Shown here one piece after another: positions 26,550 through 34,257 of a stretch of 64,000 nt of DNA. Each line of letters opens with the position of its first letter. The stretch's first letter is position 1. The notes beneath the pieces are model-generated. The model saw only the letters and a program-made list of their open reading frames with translations. It ran no database searches and was not told the DNA's origin. Location of the stretch: IMG/VR virus record IMGVR_UViG_3300028859_000006, positions 124,001 through 188,000 of that record; one strand, written 5' to 3'. Origin of the DNA: a virus. The position numbers were made by a program, and so were the translations under genes.

Positions 26550-27008
26550 ATGTCAGAAAACATTGAACTAGACTCAAGACAAAAATTTCAAAAAAAAATG
26601 ATAGAATCTACAAAACAATGGATCGCTATTGTTAATAAATTAACTAATAGATTAATTAACGACGATCTAAAAAATATTGCAGATATTCAGGCAGAAGCTA
26701 TAAGTCAACGACAAATTGTAGTCGAAGAAATTAAAAATTATAGCGTTAAAATACATAAACTGGTTCAAAAAACAAAAGTTCTAACAAAAGAAAGATTTGA
26801 ATTCTATGCAACATCATATCAAGTTAAAACGTCTGGAACAGAAAAATTAAGACTTATCGAAGCAGATTTATCAGAACATCAATGCTTTATAAATGAACTA
26901 GATGAACATGTAAATTTTTTAAGAGATACTTCTAAAAATCTAGAATCTATAAACTATTCAGTTAAATCTAAAATTGAACTGGCTAATATATTAGGAGGTT
27001 ACAAATAA
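26550..27008 (+). CDS. uvsY: UvsY-like recombination mediator
   Basis: 152 residues, all helical, no membrane segment. Landmarks as in T4 UvsY (137 residues): a basic helix followed by LTKERFEFYATSYQVKTSGT (KARLDYYSGRG in T4), then TEKLRLIEADLSEH, a helix with LDEHVNFLRDTSKNLES, and IKSKIELANILGG-like ending. UvsY helps the UvsX recombinase replace single-strand binding protein on DNA. The call is from pattern plus the presence of uvsW 550 bp downstream, the same neighbourhood as in T4. UvsX itself is not in this window. Confidence 0.65.
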   Translation: MSENIELDSRQKFQKKMIESTKQWIAIVNKLTNRLINDDLKNIADIQAEAISQRQIVVEEIKNYSVKIHKLVQKTKVLTKERFEFYATSYQVKTSGTEKLRLIEADLSEHQCFINELDEHVNFLRDTSKNLESINYSVKSKIELANILGGYK

Positions 27009-27241
27009 TGATAACTAATAATTATATTAAAAAATTTGAAATAAAATCAGATTTTATAATAGCAGAAGGAATGAATAGCCCAAAAATTACAATAATACAT
27101 TTCGATGACTCAAAATATATTTATAATTCTGACAAACTATCATTTGATTTATTAGATAATACTATTAAAAACCATATAAATATTGTTTGTTTAAAACAAA
27201 TTAGAAAAAAGAAATTATTTTTATTAAATGAAATTAGATGA
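27008..27241 (+). CDS. Small hypothetical protein between uvsY and uvsW
   Basis: 77 residues, alternating strands (SDFIIAEGM, KITIIHFDDSKYIYN) and a basic tail (LKQIRKKKLFLLNEIR). Its ATG overlaps the UvsY stop (TAATG) and its end overlaps the next gene by 14 nt. In T4 small genes (uvsY.-1, uvsY.-2) also sit here, but similarity to those was not visible. Confidence 0.6.
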   Translation: MITNNYIKKFEIKSDFIIAEGMNSPKITIIHFDDSKYIYNSDKLSFDLLDNTIKNHINIVCLKQIRKKKLFLLNEIR

Positions 27242-27410
27242 TTTGGCATATAAATTATTTATAGAAAAATTTGGATTTATTTCAATTCAGGATTTTAAAA
27301 TTAATATTTTTATGAAAAATAAAAATAGATATAAATCATATTACGATAAAGCAAATAAAATTCTAAGAAAAGAAAAATTAAAGACATTAAAATCATATGG
27401 AACTAAATAA
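27228..27410 (+). CDS. Small basic protein, tandem copy 1
   Basis: 60 residues: LDDLAYKLFIEKFGF, then KNKNRYKSYYDKANKILRKEKLK. The second half is nearly identical to that of the next small gene, at DNA level too. Highly basic, helical; could bind nucleic acid. Between uvsY and uvsW. Confidence 0.6.
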   Translation: MKLDDLAYKLFIEKFGFISIQDFKINIFMKNKNRYKSYYDKANKILRKEKLKTLKSYGTK

Positions 27411-27570
27411 TTTAGCATATAAATTATTAATAAACTACTTAGGATTTACTCCAAAGTATTATTGTAAAAAAGATTTTTTTATTAAAAATAAAAATAATTT
27501 TAAATCATATTACGATAAAGCAAATAAAATTTTAAGAAAAGAAAAATTAAAGGCATTACATGAAATTTAA
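27397..27570 (+). CDS. Small basic protein, tandem copy 2
   Basis: 57 residues, paralogue of the gene at 27228 (LNNLAYKLLINYLGF, KSYYDKANKILRKEKLK). Starts at an ATG overlapping the 3' end of copy 1 by 14 nt and runs 11 nt into the uvsW start. The 40-bp stretch encoding YYDKANKILRKEKLK is almost unchanged between copies, so the duplication is fairly recent. Confidence 0.6.
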   Translation: MELNNLAYKLLINYLGFTPKYYCKKDFFIKNKNNFKSYYDKANKILRKEKLKALHEI

Positions 27571-29122
27571 ATTAAATAAAGACAATTCAAAGTTAATTTT
27601 AACAGAATCAACCAAAGGAGAATATAACCAACTTAAACTATATCTAACCAGAAAAGTTCATAACTACCGTTTTATGAAAAGGTTCAAGCTTGGTGTATGG
27701 GATGGAAGTATAAGTTATTTTGGAAATCCAGGTGGATCAATTGACTTTGGATTATGGCAAGAAATATATAAATGTTGTAAAGAGTATGGTTATAAATTTA
27801 TAATTGAAAATCAAGAACAATTTCCACGTAATAAAGATATATTAAGAGAAAATGTACAAGATTTTGTGACTGAATTTTATAAAGATCATAAAACTCCTGA
27901 TGGTAAACCTTTTATGCCATATGAACATCAAGTAGATGCAATATTTCAATTATTAAAACATCAATATGGATTAATTGAAATTGCTACTGCTGGAGGTAAA
28001 TCATTGGTATTTGGCACATTACTATTTTATTATTTAAAAAATATAAATACAAATGCTAAATTTTTATTGATTGTCCCAAGTATAAGTTTAGTTACTCAAT
28101 TTTATAATGATCTTAATGATTATAATTACGGTTTTAATAATGATAATAAAAACCCTATTGATATTAGAATTGATGAAGTTATGAGTGATAAACCAAGAAA
28201 ATATAGAGATGGTGAAAAAATACCAAATATATACATTGGAACTTATCAATCATTAGAAAAATATCCTAAAACATTTTTTGACCAATTTGAAGTTGTAGCA
28301 TGTGATGAAGCACATACTGCAAAAGCTATTACCATTCAAACTATTTTAACAAAAACGTTTGGAGTTGCAAAATTACGATTCGGAATGAGTGGATCTTATC
28401 CTTCGGATTCTTCAATAGAAATATTAACAATTCAATCTTTAATGGGTCCTAAATTAATAAATATTAGTGCTAGAAAATTAATAGATAAAGGATTAATATC
28501 AGATCTTAAAATAAAAGTTATCATGTTACATCATGATAATCATAAATTTGCAGAAGGAGTTAATAATATAAAAAAAACTGACGGTCAACGTGCATGGATT
28601 TTAGAACGTGAATACGTACATAATTCAGCAAAAAGAAAAACATTTATTAAAAATTTAACAGATAAATTTAAATCTAATTCTCTTATATTATTTCATACTA
28701 TTACTTATGGAACAGAATTATATAATTATATCAAAGATAATTGCATTGGTAAAGATGTGTTCTATATTGACGGTACAACATCTACAGAAAAAAGAGAATA
28801 TATCAAGAAAAAATTAGAAGATACTTCAGGTAATCCTAAAATACTTTTAGCATCTTTCGGAGTATTTTCTGTCGGCGTAAGTGTTAAAGCAATAACAAAT
28901 ATTATCTTTGCGGATTCTTATAAAGAGCCTAAAATAATAAGGCAAGCAATAGGGAGAGGTCTAAGATTACACAAAGAAAAAACAAAATTAATCGTATTTG
29001 ATTTGGTAGACATTTTTCATCCTGACTATAAAACAATATTATGGAAACAATATGAATCTAGAAGAGATGAAGTATATAAAAAACAACAATATCCTTATGA
29101 TGAATTAAAGGTCAAATTATAA
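27560..29122 (+). CDS. uvsW: UvsW-type DNA/RNA-DNA helicase
   Basis: 520 residues. N-terminal UvsW domain (1-110, with KRFKLGVWDGSISYF). Helicase motifs follow: Q-like YEHQVDAIFQLL, Walker A ATAGGKS (142-148), DEAH (249-252), motif III FGMSGSYP, motif V region SFGVFSVGVSVK, and motif VI RQAIGRGLRL (461-470). T4 UvsW unwinds branched DNA and R-loops and moves the phage from origin-primed to recombination-driven replication. Order, length and UvsY proximity match T4. Confidence 0.9.
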   Translation: MKFKLNKDNSKLILTESTKGEYNQLKLYLTRKVHNYRFMKRFKLGVWDGSISYFGNPGGSIDFGLWQEIYKCCKEYGYKFIIENQEQFPRNKDILRENVQDFVTEFYKDHKTPDGKPFMPYEHQVDAIFQLLKHQYGLIEIATAGGKSLVFGTLLFYYLKNINTNAKFLLIVPSISLVTQFYNDLNDYNYGFNNDNKNPIDIRIDEVMSDKPRKYRDGEKIPNIYIGTYQSLEKYPKTFFDQFEVVACDEAHTAKAITIQTILTKTFGVAKLRFGMSGSYPSDSSIEILTIQSLMGPKLINISARKLIDKGLISDLKIKVIMLHHDNHKFAEGVNNIKKTDGQRAWILEREYVHNSAKRKTFIKNLTDKFKSNSLILFHTITYGTELYNYIKDNCIGKDVFYIDGTTSTEKREYIKKKLEDTSGNPKILLASFGVFSVGVSVKAITNIIFADSYKEPKIIRQAIGRGLRLHKEKTKLIVFDLVDIFHPDYKTILWKQYESRRDEVYKKQQYPYDELKVKL

Positions 29123-30091
29123 TTAATCTTTAATTCTTATAAATTTGCAATTTAAAAAATTTTCAATTTCTTTTTGCCTATCAAGATCTTTTTGTCTTAA
29201 TTCACCTTTTATAAAATGATGTTTTTCGTCATACTCATATACTACATTATTTATAGCATCATATCCATCTATCCAATAACCAAGTTCTTCAATATGATAT
29301 TCTCCCTCATTCATTGCATGTTGAATATGAATATTTTCATTCTTTGATATTTCATCAAAAATATCACAACCTTTTTTATTATATGATGGAAATACTTGAT
29401 TTCCATCAAATTTATCATCACTTAATCTTTTTAATCTTTTTAATCTTTTACTTGTATTACTACATTTTTGACAACCACACAATAATAAATGATGAGATGA
29501 AGTTTGTTTAAAATCGCCATGTATAGGACAACTAATTACTAGCTTCGTGCTTGAGTCAATATAATTAGAATCTGAATAATTTGGATAAGTATATTTATTG
29601 TTGTGTAATATTTTTGCTTCAGAAACGAATTTTTTATATCTTTTTTCTATTCTTTTTTCTTTATTACATTTTATGCAGCCTCTTCCGTCAATTAAATCTT
29701 TCGGTAACATTTTAAATTCTCCGTGTTTTTCGCATTCTACAATAACACAAGTATGATTATTAACATATACACTCTTTGAAAAATCAAGATTATTTTTATA
29801 TACTTCATTTAATTGTGCAATAAATGTTTCCTGACTTTTAGCGAAATACAATTTTGCAGCGCATTTATAACTACATGAAAATATAGATTTTCTCATATAA
29901 ACATCATATCTAATTTGAGTTTTTCTATGACAAACATCGCATTCTACATCAATAATAACTTTTGAATTCGGTTTTAAATGACAAACGTTAACTTCAATAT
30001 ATTCATTTAATTTTACTTTATATCCTAATTTTTCAAAATGATCTTTGTTGCTTGTACTAATTCTAATATTAACAGTTTTACTTATTATCAT
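29123..30091 (-). CDS. Homing endonuclease-like protein with zinc-knuckle repeats and PD-(D/E)xK-like end
   Basis: 322 residues. Residues 1-80: N-terminal module like that of 6646-7584 (MIISKxVxI, VIIDVECDVCHRK). Residues 85-210: two C-x2-H-G-(E/D)F-K ... CxKC repeats (CEKHGEFKMLP with GCIKCNK, CPIHGDFKQTS with GCQKCS), which I know from phage endonucleases with DUF723-like DNA-binding repeats. C-terminal 250-322: GYWIDGYD, VVYEYDEKHH, RQKDLDRQKEIE, compatible with a nuclease fold (D, E-x-D/K). Convergent with uvsW, starting where uvsW ends, a typical insertion site. Probably spreads by cutting a homologous locus. Confidence 0.7.
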   Translation of the reverse strand: MIISKTVNIRISTSNKDHFEKLGYKVKLNEYIEVNVCHLKPNSKVIIDVECDVCHRKTQIRYDVYMRKSIFSCSYKCAAKLYFAKSQETFIAQLNEVYKNNLDFSKSVYVNNHTCVIVECEKHGEFKMLPKDLIDGRGCIKCNKEKRIEKRYKKFVSEAKILHNNKYTYPNYSDSNYIDSSTKLVISCPIHGDFKQTSSHHLLLCGCQKCSNTSKRLKRLKRLSDDKFDGNQVFPSYNKKGCDIFDEISKNENIHIQHAMNEGEYHIEELGYWIDGYDAINNVVYEYDEKHHFIKGELRQKDLDRQKEIENFLNCKFIRIKD

Positions 30092-30167
30092 TTATTATTT
30101 TATTTTATTATCATATATTTATATAAAAATAATTAAGTTTTGTTTATTTTAATTATAATCACTAATA

Positions 30168-30180
30168 TTTAATATATAAA
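30168..30180 (+). promoter_or_regulatory. Candidate phage late promoter (TTTAATATATAAA)
   Basis: Variant of the late-type box with an extra A, ending 12 nt before the start at 30193. The intergenic region with the divergent endonuclease gene (30092-30192) is otherwise featureless. Confidence 0.45.
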
Positions 30181-30192
30181 TAAAAAATTAAA

Positions 30193-30504
30193 ATGGAAAT
30201 AAATAAATTTAATGAATTTATTAATAATGATTTATTAGTTATAGAAAAATTAATTGATGATTTAGAAAATCAAAAAGGTAATTGTTCAGTATTAGAAAAA
30301 ATATATTCTCATCCATCATATATTAAAATTATAGAATATGGTGAAAAATCAATACCTTCATTATTAAATAGAATAGATGAGAGTATGTTTTGGTTTGAAG
30401 CATTACGTAGAATAACTGGGGACGAGCCTGACAAAGAATCAATTAAATCAATTGATATTATGAATTCTTGGAAAAAATGGGGTATAGAAAATGGATATAA
30501 ATAA
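30193..30504 (+). CDS. Hypothetical protein, WALRxITG(D/E) bacterial family
   Basis: 103 residues. Starts MEINKFNEFINND (leader-like); the C-terminal part YGEKSIPSLLNRI, MFWFEALRRITGDEP and WKKWGIENGY matches a small family I know from bacteria (SIPxLLxxL, WFWALRxITGEDP, WLxWGxxxGY), of unknown function and possibly HEAT-like. Its 3' end overlaps the next gene by 14 nt, so the two are coupled. Probably acquired from a bacterial host. Confidence 0.65.
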   Translation: MEINKFNEFINNDLLVIEKLIDDLENQKGNCSVLEKIYSHPSYIKIIEYGEKSIPSLLNRIDESMFWFEALRRITGDEPDKESIKSIDIMNSWKKWGIENGYK

Positions 30505-30937
30505 TATTGAAATTTGGCATCCTAAATTGATAGGTAAAAATTATAAAATTATAAATATAAATTATAATTTAATTGTTTTTAATTGTTTTGCATATAGTTT
30601 AGATATATTTGATGAATGGTGTGGCGCATCAGAAAAATCTTGGCCTTATAATATATTACCGCGTAGTTCAAAATTAAATAATTATATTAAATATTATAAT
30701 TTATATGGATATAATATATGTGATAATGATGAGTATGAATTTGAATATGAAAAAGTAGCACTTTATGTTGATAATTCTAATAATGTAAATCATGCATCTA
30801 AACAGTATGAAAATATATGGAGAAGTAAATTAGGAAAATATGTTATAATTGAGCATGAATTAGAATGGTTAACTGGATTTGATGCTGAAAATTATGGTAA
30901 TATTGGTGTGATTTTAAAAAGAAAGAGAAAGGCATAA
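30491..30937 (+). CDS. Hypothetical protein resembling a bacterial DUF7689-type family
   Basis: 148 residues: NCFAYSLDIFDEWCG, SWPYNILPRSSK, YNLYGYNICDNDEYEFEYEKVALYVDNS (in part), HASKQYENIWRSKLGKY, LEWLTGFDAENYGNIGVILKR. Cys (xC.AYAL), GYExC, EKIALY, HAxRQ and SKLG are landmarks shared, as I recall, with bacterial proteins often found near polymorphic-toxin loci. A Cys-His arrangement could be catalytic; this is untested. Coupled to the upstream gene. Confidence 0.6.
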   Translation: MDINNIEIWHPKLIGKNYKIININYNLIVFNCFAYSLDIFDEWCGASEKSWPYNILPRSSKLNNYIKYYNLYGYNICDNDEYEFEYEKVALYVDNSNNVNHASKQYENIWRSKLGKYVIIEHELEWLTGFDAENYGNIGVILKRKRKA

Positions 30938-30953
30938 AAACTTTTTATATTTT

Positions 30954-30964
30954 TTTATATATAA
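30954..30964 (+). promoter_or_regulatory. Candidate phage late promoter (TTTATATATAA)
   Basis: Exact 11-mer ending 13 nt before the start of the M15 peptidase gene at 30978. Late expression suits a lysin. Confidence 0.55.
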
Positions 30965-30977
30965 TAAAAAAGAAAAT

Positions 30978-31394
30978 ATGAAACTTGGAAAATATTTTAG
31001 TTTATCGGAATTAACTGTAACTTCAACAGGATTAAATAATTTACCAATGAAGCCAGAGCAAGATAATTTAGTATTATTAGTTAAGAATATACTTGATCCA
31101 TTAAGGGAATTATATGGTAATCAAATTCATATAAATAGTGGATATCGTTCTCCGATAGTTAATAGAGAAATTAAAGGGTTCATCAATAGTCAGCATGTAT
31201 TTGGTCAAGCAGCAGATATTACAGGTGGTAGTCCAGAAGAAAATGAAAAACTTTTTAATTTAATAGTTAGCAATTTCAAATTTGATCAGATTATAAATGA
31301 AAAAAATTTCGAATGGGTACATGTTAGTTACTCAAATGTTAAAAATAGAAATGAAAAATTAAAATTTACTGGTAAAGGTTATATAAAAATATAA
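30978..31394 (+). CDS. M15 family D-Ala-D-Ala/L-Ala-D-Glu-type peptidase (probable endolysin)
   Basis: 138 residues, a single domain. N-terminal YFSLSELTVTSTG, then the M15A signature INSGYRSPIVN, SQHVFGQAADI and EWVHVSY. Zinc ligands would be H73, D80 and H115. The family cuts cross-linking peptides of peptidoglycan; alone and unfused in a phage it is usually the endolysin. No signal peptide, so it would need a holin; none is obvious next to it. It stands alone between a late-type promoter and a strong terminator. Confidence 0.85.
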   Translation: MKLGKYFSLSELTVTSTGLNNLPMKPEQDNLVLLVKNILDPLRELYGNQIHINSGYRSPIVNREIKGFINSQHVFGQAADITGGSPEENEKLFNLIVSNFKFDQIINEKNFEWVHVSYSNVKNRNEKLKFTGKGYIKI

Positions 31395-31423
31395 AAAAAG
31401 ACTGTCATAATGACAGTCTTTTT
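31395..31423. terminator. Bidirectional hairpin terminator
   Basis: AAAAAGACTGTCA / TGACAGTCTTTTT, perfect 13-bp stem, 3-nt loop, between convergent genes (stops 31394 and 31426). Confidence 0.85.
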
Positions 31424-31425
31424 AA

Positions 31426-32136
31426 TTATATATTGAAATTATTTGACTTTAATATGTAGTCATATTCTATTCTTATATTATCATCTAATATTTCATCAGG
31501 AATATTATTAATTAGAAATGAATTATTCTTTAAATATTGTTTTTGAAAATTATATGTCATAAAAATATTTATAATATTTTTTGCTGAAATTTTATTTGAA
31601 ACATCTATATCTTTTGATGGAGTCCACTTTTTAGTATTTAAATCTAATTTATATCCATTATAATAAAATATCATTTTATCTAAAAATAATATATTACTTA
31701 ATGATGGTAATTTATTTTTAAAATTATCATTTATAAATTTAATTGTATATTTTGCATAATCTGTATCCCAATTTAACCAAAAATTAGTAGATAAAGAATA
31801 TATAGAATTTATTATTAATAAATCTTCATATGATAAATTAGATTTAATTATTTGTTTTTTATTTGTCATTATTTGATTAGATTTTGTGATATCACTTGTG
31901 ATACTATTAACATAATCAATTATATTACCTAAAAGTTTCATTGGATTATTAATTATTGTGTTACTTTCAAGATAATCTATAATCTCACTATATGCTTCAT
32001 GCCAATAAAATGAATATAATTCATTATTATGAAGTATATTTAATGTTCCACGTCTAGGGGAGAAATCAAACCCAAAGGATTTGTTTTTACCTATATCAGA
32101 TATATTGAATTCATTTAATTTTTTGATGTATTTCAT
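31426..32136 (-). CDS. Leader/tail cassette protein (MKYIKKLNEFN ... NNFNI)
   Basis: 236 residues. Leader MKYIKKLNEFN, core with FGFDFSPRRGTLNILHNNEL, YSFYWHEAYSEIIDYL, NFWLNWDTDYAKYTIKF, and a NGYKLDLNTKKWTPSKD strand pair; tail SNNFNI. Core family unknown. It follows the 32140 gene after 3 nt on the minus strand, in the same unit. Confidence 0.65.
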   Translation of the reverse strand: MKYIKKLNEFNISDIGKNKSFGFDFSPRRGTLNILHNNELYSFYWHEAYSEIIDYLESNTIINNPMKLLGNIIDYVNSITSDITKSNQIMTNKKQIIKSNLSYEDLLIINSIYSLSTNFWLNWDTDYAKYTIKFINDNFKNKLPSLSNILFLDKMIFYYNGYKLDLNTKKWTPSKDIDVSNKISAKNIINIFMTYNFQKQYLKNNSFLINNIPDEILDDNIRIEYDYILKSNNFNI

Positions 32137-32139
32137 AAT

Positions 32140-32961
32140 TTACATATTAAAATTTGCTGCATCTTTTTCTAAATTAAAAACATTAGATATTTTACAATAA
32201 TATATAACTGTAAATTTAATACCTACTATTTCTTTATGATCTTTAACTTTTGCTGTCATATATATAGTATCACCTTTTTCTACTATTCTACCAATATTAT
32301 AAGTCATATATCTATTACCTTCTTCATCTATTAATTTACAAGTATATTGAGTGCCAAATTCAGTGTTTTGGATTTTAAAATTATAAACATCAGCTTTTAT
32401 TGTAATTTTACTTCCAATCTCACCAACATATTTACTTATACTTTCTTCTTGATTTTTTTTGGTTAATGTTTCAAAGAATAGATTTTTATATTTTTCAATT
32501 TCATTCGCCATATCTTCATTTCCTTGAAATCCTTTAGATAACCAAACAACATATTGAGGATCATCTACGAATACTTCACCTATTGTTTCTCCACGATGTT
32601 TTCCAAATTTTAATATTTTATTTTTTTCTGCTTGAAATAATCCAGCATATGTACCAAATCTATCTATAATAACTGGAATTTGACCAGAAGCTTTAGCAGC
32701 TTTTTTAACTGCTGTCGTAAAGTCAGTACTTAAATTACAAATATAATAGCATGATGCACTTCTTGGATTCCATCTCCAAAAAGTATAATAAACGGAGTAT
32801 TTTCCAGATACATCTATATAAAAGCAGCCTACATCTCTAATTGTCAATTTTTTATCTTTTCCTTCTTCTAATATTTTTTCAGCTTCTAAAACATCTTCAT
32901 CACTTGGTTGTATGAGTTGATTCATTTTAGCTTCTTTGATATATTGCAAGTATGTTTTCAT
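32140..32961 (-). CDS. Leader/tail cassette protein with DUF3820-like and OB-like segments
   Basis: 273 residues. Leader MKTYLQYIKEAKMNQ is the closest here to the T4 capsid-targeting sequence (MKTYQEFIAEA), with IKE fitting the (I/L)xE cleavage rule of the T4 head protease. Residues 55-110: VYYTFWRWNPRSASCYYIC. Residues 120-145: ILKFGKHRGETIGEVFVDDPQYVVWL (in part), a DUF3820-like motif found next to exonuclease-type domains. Residues 185-265: a beta-rich part like an OB fold (ITIKADVYNFKIQNTEFG). Tail AANFNM. Could act on nucleic acid; inference. Confidence 0.7.
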   Translation of the reverse strand: MKTYLQYIKEAKMNQLIQPSDEDVLEAEKILEEGKDKKLTIRDVGCFYIDVSGKYSVYYTFWRWNPRSASCYYICNLSTDFTTAVKKAAKASGQIPVIIDRFGTYAGLFQAEKNKILKFGKHRGETIGEVFVDDPQYVVWLSKGFQGNEDMANEIEKYKNLFFETLTKKNQEESISKYVGEIGSKITIKADVYNFKIQNTEFGTQYTCKLIDEEGNRYMTYNIGRIVEKGDTIYMTAKVKDHKEIVGIKFTVIYYCKISNVFNLEKDAANFNM

Positions 32962-32983
32962 ATTATGAATGATTTATTTTTTA

Positions 32984-32996
32984 ATTATATATTAAA
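32984..32996 (-). promoter_or_regulatory. Candidate phage late promoter (TTTAATATATAAT)
   Basis: Minus-strand late-type box 22 nt before the start at 32961, heading the 32140/31426 unit of leader-type genes. Confidence 0.45.
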
Positions 32997-33058
32997 AAAA
33001 ATAAACAAAAAATAATAATTATCATATAACTTAATAATAAAAAAAATATAAATATAAT

Positions 33059-33544
33059 ATGATAATAACATTAACGATTGATGATATTTTTAGACGTTGC
33101 TTATGGAGTGACTACAAAAGATTTGTACTTAAAGATAAAAATGAGCAAGAGATTCAAGAAATTGTAAAAGAAAATAAGCCAATCGTCATTTCAGAAAATG
33201 ATGCATATGCAATAGGATTACTAAAAACAATAGAGACAGATAATTTAGTACATAGGTTTATTGTTCATATGAAAGAGATGATAAGTATAAAATCAAATAT
33301 TTTTGATAAAAATGTTTATTTATCTGTTAGAATAGTAGAAAATGAATTAGAAAGTTATAAGAAAAGATTTCCTGATTATTGGGATTCAGATCCAGTGTTT
33401 ACTGATGCTATAGTAGATTTGAATAATTTCATTAATAATGCGTTACAGCAAATTAAAAAATTTGAAGTTTACGAATTTAAAATTAAAGATAAAAAAATTA
33501 GATATTATTTATCTAAAGATATTAAAAAAATGATTGAAAATTAA
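33059..33544 (+). CDS. Hypothetical protein
   Basis: 161 residues, soluble, mixed alpha/beta: MIITLTIDDIFRRCLWSDYKRFVL, then VISENDAYAIGLLKTIE, VENELESYKKRFPDYWDSD and KFEVYEFKIKDKKIRYYL (each shown in part). IxDI-R-CLWxDYKRFVLK may be a small nucleic-acid-binding start, but no family is recognised. It ends 31 nt before a hairpin terminator shared with the minus-strand leader-type genes. Confidence 0.65.
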   Translation: MIITLTIDDIFRRCLWSDYKRFVLKDKNEQEIQEIVKENKPIVISENDAYAIGLLKTIETDNLVHRFIVHMKEMISIKSNIFDKNVYLSVRIVENELESYKKRFPDYWDSDPVFTDAIVDLNNFINNALQQIKKFEVYEFKIKDKKIRYYLSKDIKKMIEN

Positions 33545-33563
33545 AAATAATTTTGTATCTTTG
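33533..33563 (+). promoter_or_regulatory. Orphan Bacteroidota-type promoter-like sequence
   Basis: ATTG (33533-33536), 19 bp, TATCTTTG (33556-33563) on the plus strand, overlapping the end of 33059-33544. No plus-strand gene follows, only the hairpin at 33576. If real, it would make a tiny hairpin RNA of about 30-40 nt. Confidence 0.3.
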
Positions 33564-33575
33564 TAATATAATATT

Positions 33576-33604
33576 AAAAAGAACCTTATATTGAGGTTCT
33601 TTTT
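33576..33604. terminator. Bidirectional hairpin terminator
   Basis: AAAAAGAACCT / AGGTTCTTTTT, 11-bp stem, 7-nt loop, flanked by T-runs, between convergent 33059-33544 (+) and 33605-33877 (-). Confidence 0.8.
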
Positions 33605-33877
33605 TTATAAATTAAATTTAATTGCATTTATATTAGATTCAAATTCATCTATTTCATCTGTAGTTAAATATCTAATTATTTTATAAAAAAGAACAGTATC
33701 AGTTTTATTATCATCATATAATATTTTATATGATGTTGTAGAGTCAAAGTTATTTTTTATTATTTTTGATTTTTTATCAACTCTATGATGTGGATCAAAA
33801 TAAATATTAACTAAAATATATTCACCTTCTTTATAATTTTTATTTTCAATCATTTCAAATTTCTTAATATATTTCAT
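33605..33877 (-). CDS. Leader/tail cassette protein (MKYIKKFEM ... IKFNL)
   Basis: 90 residues: leader MKYIKKFEMIEN, core EGEYILVNIYFDPHHR, SYKILYDDNKTDTVLFYKI, then LTTDEIDEFESNINAIKFNL. The last part matches the end of the 16583 protein (LSKKEIEKYELDN...KFNI) and both are small beta-rich proteins, so they are homologues in separate clusters. The ATG overlaps the upstream stop (ATGA). Confidence 0.65.
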   Translation of the reverse strand: MKYIKKFEMIENKNYKEGEYILVNIYFDPHHRVDKKSKIIKNNFDSTTSYKILYDDNKTDTVLFYKIIRYLTTDEIDEFESNINAIKFNL

Positions 33878-34257
33878 AAATTAAATTTGTTTATATCTGT
33901 TTCAAGTTTATTAAGTTTATTATAAATATTTTTTATAACAGTTAAATTAGATTTATTATCATTTTTATATATATCTAATGAAAATCTAATATTATTTGAT
34001 GATTCACTATAATTAAAACTTACTTCATATTTATCACCGTTATATTCAAATTTATAATCTGGATAATTTCTGGTAAAATGAATTTCATTATTCGTCCTTT
34101 GTTTAGAATTTGATGCGCTATGCCAAAAATAACATTTCTTATATTTTTCAGCGCAATCTATTGTATATTTAAGTTTTTTTGTCAATTCTGGATCATATAA
34201 AAAATCATCTTCTATCTTCTTTTTAGATTCATTTATAAATTCAATAAAATTTTTCAT
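33874..34257 (-). CDS. Leader/tail cassette protein (MKNFIEFINES ... NKFNL)
   Basis: 127 residues. Leader MKNFIEFINESKKK is very close to the T4-type MKTYQEFIAEA. The core has CYFWHSASNSKQRTNNEIHF, YKFEYNGDKYEVSFNYSES and a helical end, then INKFNL. No family recognised. Coupled by ATGA to the split acetyltransferase gene upstream and to 33605 downstream, so three leader-type genes formed one unit before the IS607 insertion. Confidence 0.65.
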   Translation of the reverse strand: MKNFIEFINESKKKIEDDFLYDPELTKKLKYTIDCAEKYKKCYFWHSASNSKQRTNNEIHFTRNYPDYKFEYNGDKYEVSFNYSESSNNIRFSLDIYKNDNKSNLTVIKNIYNKLNKLETDINKFNL

